From contig DYRE01000012.1 of NCBI GenBank assembly GCA_020718965.1, forward strand, positions 1 through 17,134: a stretch of DNA of 17,134 nt, read 5' to 3'. The position numbers were made by a program, and so were the translations under genes. This DNA comes from Desulfomonile tiedjei. GTDB taxonomy: Bacteria > Desulfobacterota > Desulfomonilia > Desulfomonilales > Desulfomonilaceae. Below the pieces are notes generated by a model. It was not told the origin of the DNA, ran no database searches, and saw nothing but the letters and a program-made list of their open reading frames with translations. Shown one piece after another: positions 13,481 to 17,134 of this stretch (position 1 is the first letter of the stretch; the number at the start of each line of letters is the position of its first letter).

Positions 13481-15109
13481 ATGGAAGAGCCCTCGGATCA
13501 AAACGCAAAAGTTAATTTTCAACCTCCCCCGCGAGATTGCTCAGGCGCCCCTTCATTGGAATGGCCAGTCCAGGACAACCTCGTAAGCCTTCAAAAAATG
13601 CGGGACGAAGCCAAAGGCGGTGGTGGTCCTGTACGTGTAGAACAACAGCATGCCCGAGGTAAACTGACAGCTAGGGAAAGAGTCAACCTACTGCTCGACG
13701 AGGGATCTTTTGAGGAATTCGACGTTCTAAAAGCTGGAAGAGGCGGCCACCTGGGCAGCGAAAAGGAACACCTGAGTGATGGAGTAATAACAGGGCATGG
13801 GACAATTGATGGCAGGGAGGTCTTCCTATTCAGCCAGGACTTTACCGTCATTGGGGGTTCTCTAGGAGAAGCCCACTCCGAGAAAATAGGCAAAGTCATG
13901 GATCACGCCGTGCGTGTTGGAGAACCTTTTATTGGCCTTAACGATTCGGGGGGCGCACGGATTCAGGAAGGAGTCGATTCATTAGCCGCATACGGGCAGA
14001 TATTTAACCGAAACGTCATGGCAAGCGGAGTGATTCCACAAATATCATGCATTATGGGGCCATGCGCAGGAGGCGCGGTATATAGCCCTGCAATGACCGA
14101 CTTTACTTTTATGGTTGAAAACTCCTCCTACATGTTTGTAACAGGGCCTAATGTTGTCAAGACCGTTATTCATCAGGACATCTCCTTTGATGATCTGGGA
14201 GGAGCGGGAGTTCACTCTTCGAAGAGTGGGGTAGCTCACTTTGTCCTGCCCAATGACATTTTGTGCATCCGTGAAATCAGGCGGCTCATCAACTACCTGC
14301 CTTCAAACAACACTCAAAAACCGCCCTTCCTCGATTTAAGGGACCCGTTAGACAGAAAAGACCCCGCGTTGAATTATCTGGTTCCGGTAAACCCCAACCA
14401 GCCTTATGACATGAAGGTCCTGATAAACAGCGTTCTTGACGGCGCTGAATTCCTTGAGGTTCATTCGTCTTTCGCCAGAAACCTGATTGTAGGGTTTGGA
14501 AGATTGGGGGGACAGACCATCGGGCTCATTGCAAATCAGCCTGCGGTTCTAGCCGGGGTCCTCGACAATAACGCGTCTGTTAAGGGCGCTCGTTTCGTCC
14601 GTTTCTGTGACGCTTTTAACATTCCACTGATATGTTTTGTTGATGTGCCAGGATTCATGCCCGGCCCTGAACAGGAACACGGGGGCATTATCCGACATGG
14701 CGCAAAACTTCTCTACGCTTTCATTGAGGCCAGTGTCCCCAGAATTACGGTTATAGTCCGCAAAGCCTATGGTGGAGCTTATATAGTCATGAATTCCAAA
14801 CACATTGGCGCGGACATCAACTACGCATGGCCAACCGCCGAAATCGCAGTCCTCGGGCCAAGGGGCGCAGCGGAAGTTATTTACCGTAAGGAAATTCAGA
14901 GTTCATCCGATCCTGTGGCCGCTCTAACCGAAAAAGAGAATTACTACAGAAAAACATTTGCGAATCCTTTCCTTGCTGCCAAACGCGGCTACATCGATGA
15001 CGTCATTTTTCCTCAGGACACCAGAGGTCGTCTTATCAGAAGCCTGCAGTTTCTTGAGGGCAAGCATGTCAACAAACCTACTCGTAAACACGGCAACATT
15101 CCACTTTGA
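13481..15109 (+). CDS. pccB: Acyl-CoA carboxylase carboxyltransferase (beta) subunit, probably propionyl-CoA carboxylase
   Basis: Transfers the carboxyl group from carboxybiotin to an acyl-CoA in the cytoplasm. It is 542 residues from the ATG at 13481, chosen because GGAG lies six bases upstream; the frame runs on to a TTG at 13463. Two crotonase-fold halves are visible. The N-terminal half has H-A-R-G-K-L-T-A-R-E-R (57-67), D-S-G-G-A-R-I-Q-E-G (155-164) and M-G-P-C-A-G-G-A-V-Y-S-P-A (192-204). The C-terminal half has D-V-P-G-F-M-P-G-P-E-Q-E-H-G-G (388-402) and Y-G-G-A-Y-I-V-M-N-S-K-H-I-G-A-D (430-445). The length and H-G-G-I-I-R-H-G-A-K context match PccB-type proteins rather than heteromeric AccA/AccD, but acetyl-, propionyl- and methylcrotonyl-CoA enzymes are hard to separate by eye. 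A Pro-rich extension of about 30 residues precedes the core. The alpha subunit follows at once. Confidence 0.9.
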   Translation: MEEPSDQNAKVNFQPPPRDCSGAPSLEWPVQDNLVSLQKMRDEAKGGGGPVRVEQQHARGKLTARERVNLLLDEGSFEEFDVLKAGRGGHLGSEKEHLSDGVITGHGTIDGREVFLFSQDFTVIGGSLGEAHSEKIGKVMDHAVRVGEPFIGLNDSGGARIQEGVDSLAAYGQIFNRNVMASGVIPQISCIMGPCAGGAVYSPAMTDFTFMVENSSYMFVTGPNVVKTVIHQDISFDDLGGAGVHSSKSGVAHFVLPNDILCIREIRRLINYLPSNNTQKPPFLDLRDPLDRKDPALNYLVPVNPNQPYDMKVLINSVLDGAEFLEVHSSFARNLIVGFGRLGGQTIGLIANQPAVLAGVLDNNASVKGARFVRFCDAFNIPLICFVDVPGFMPGPEQEHGGIIRHGAKLLYAFIEASVPRITVIVRKAYGGAYIVMNSKHIGADINYAWPTAEIAVLGPRGAAEVIYRKEIQSSSDPVAALTEKENYYRKTFANPFLAAKRGYIDDVIFPQDTRGRLIRSLQFLEGKHVNKPTRKHGNIPL

Positions 15110-15120
15110 GGACCACCAGA

Positions 15121-17127
<2,007 letters not shown>

Positions 17128-17134
17128 TCAACTC

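Overview
The window reads as an ordinary chromosomal stretch from a Gram-negative bacterium, most likely a Desulfobacterota (former Deltaproteobacteria) member; the taxon is inferred from gene content and arrangement, not from a marker. The Gram-negative signs are an Lnt apolipoprotein N-acyltransferase, a SPOR-domain cell-envelope protein, a CorC/YbeX protein next to lnt, a PspA/IM30-like protein and several predicted exported proteins. No rRNA, tRNA, CRISPR array, insertion sequence, phage gene or integrase was seen. Genes are tightly packed, with frequent stop/start overlaps.

Layout, left to right. (1) 1-703, minus strand: a small exported low-complexity protein, followed by the start of a thioredoxin-fold protein (AhpF N-terminal-like) cut by the window edge; an extended -10 promoter sits just upstream at 736-744. 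(2) 876-4361, plus strand: a three-gene cluster of a secreted multi-part protein (signal peptide, low-complexity region with Y-S-K-P repeats, coiled coil, C-terminal TAXI-type solute-binding domain), a DUF2491/YjfK-like protein and a PspA/IM30-like coiled-coil protein. It ends at a strong hairpin at 4388-4412 shared with the converging operon. (3) 7083-4444, minus strand: a 60-residue cysteine motif protein, argS and a SPOR-domain membrane protein, all overlapping by a few bases. (4) 7187-8038, plus: an unrecognised 283-residue protein. (5) 8209-12604, plus: corC/ybeX, lnt, an AI-2E/PerM-type permease and rsmI, read from a good promoter at 8092-8120. (6) 12605-13017: a non-coding gap with two short GC hairpins. 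(7) 13018-13275: a small exported six-cysteine protein. (8) 13481-17127: the carboxyltransferase and biotin-carboxylase/BCCP subunits of an acyl-CoA (probably propionyl-CoA) carboxylase, complete.

How they fit together: regions 3 and 5 are housekeeping (tRNA charging, envelope maintenance, lipoprotein acylation, rRNA methylation) and region 8 is a complete two-subunit biotin enzyme. The most unusual part is region 2. It pairs a PspA-type membrane-stress protein and its known genomic neighbour family DUF2491 with a large secreted protein that ends in a solute-binding domain but has no TRAP membrane subunits in the window. My inference, untested, is an envelope sensing or stress module in which the exported protein acts as the periplasmic part.
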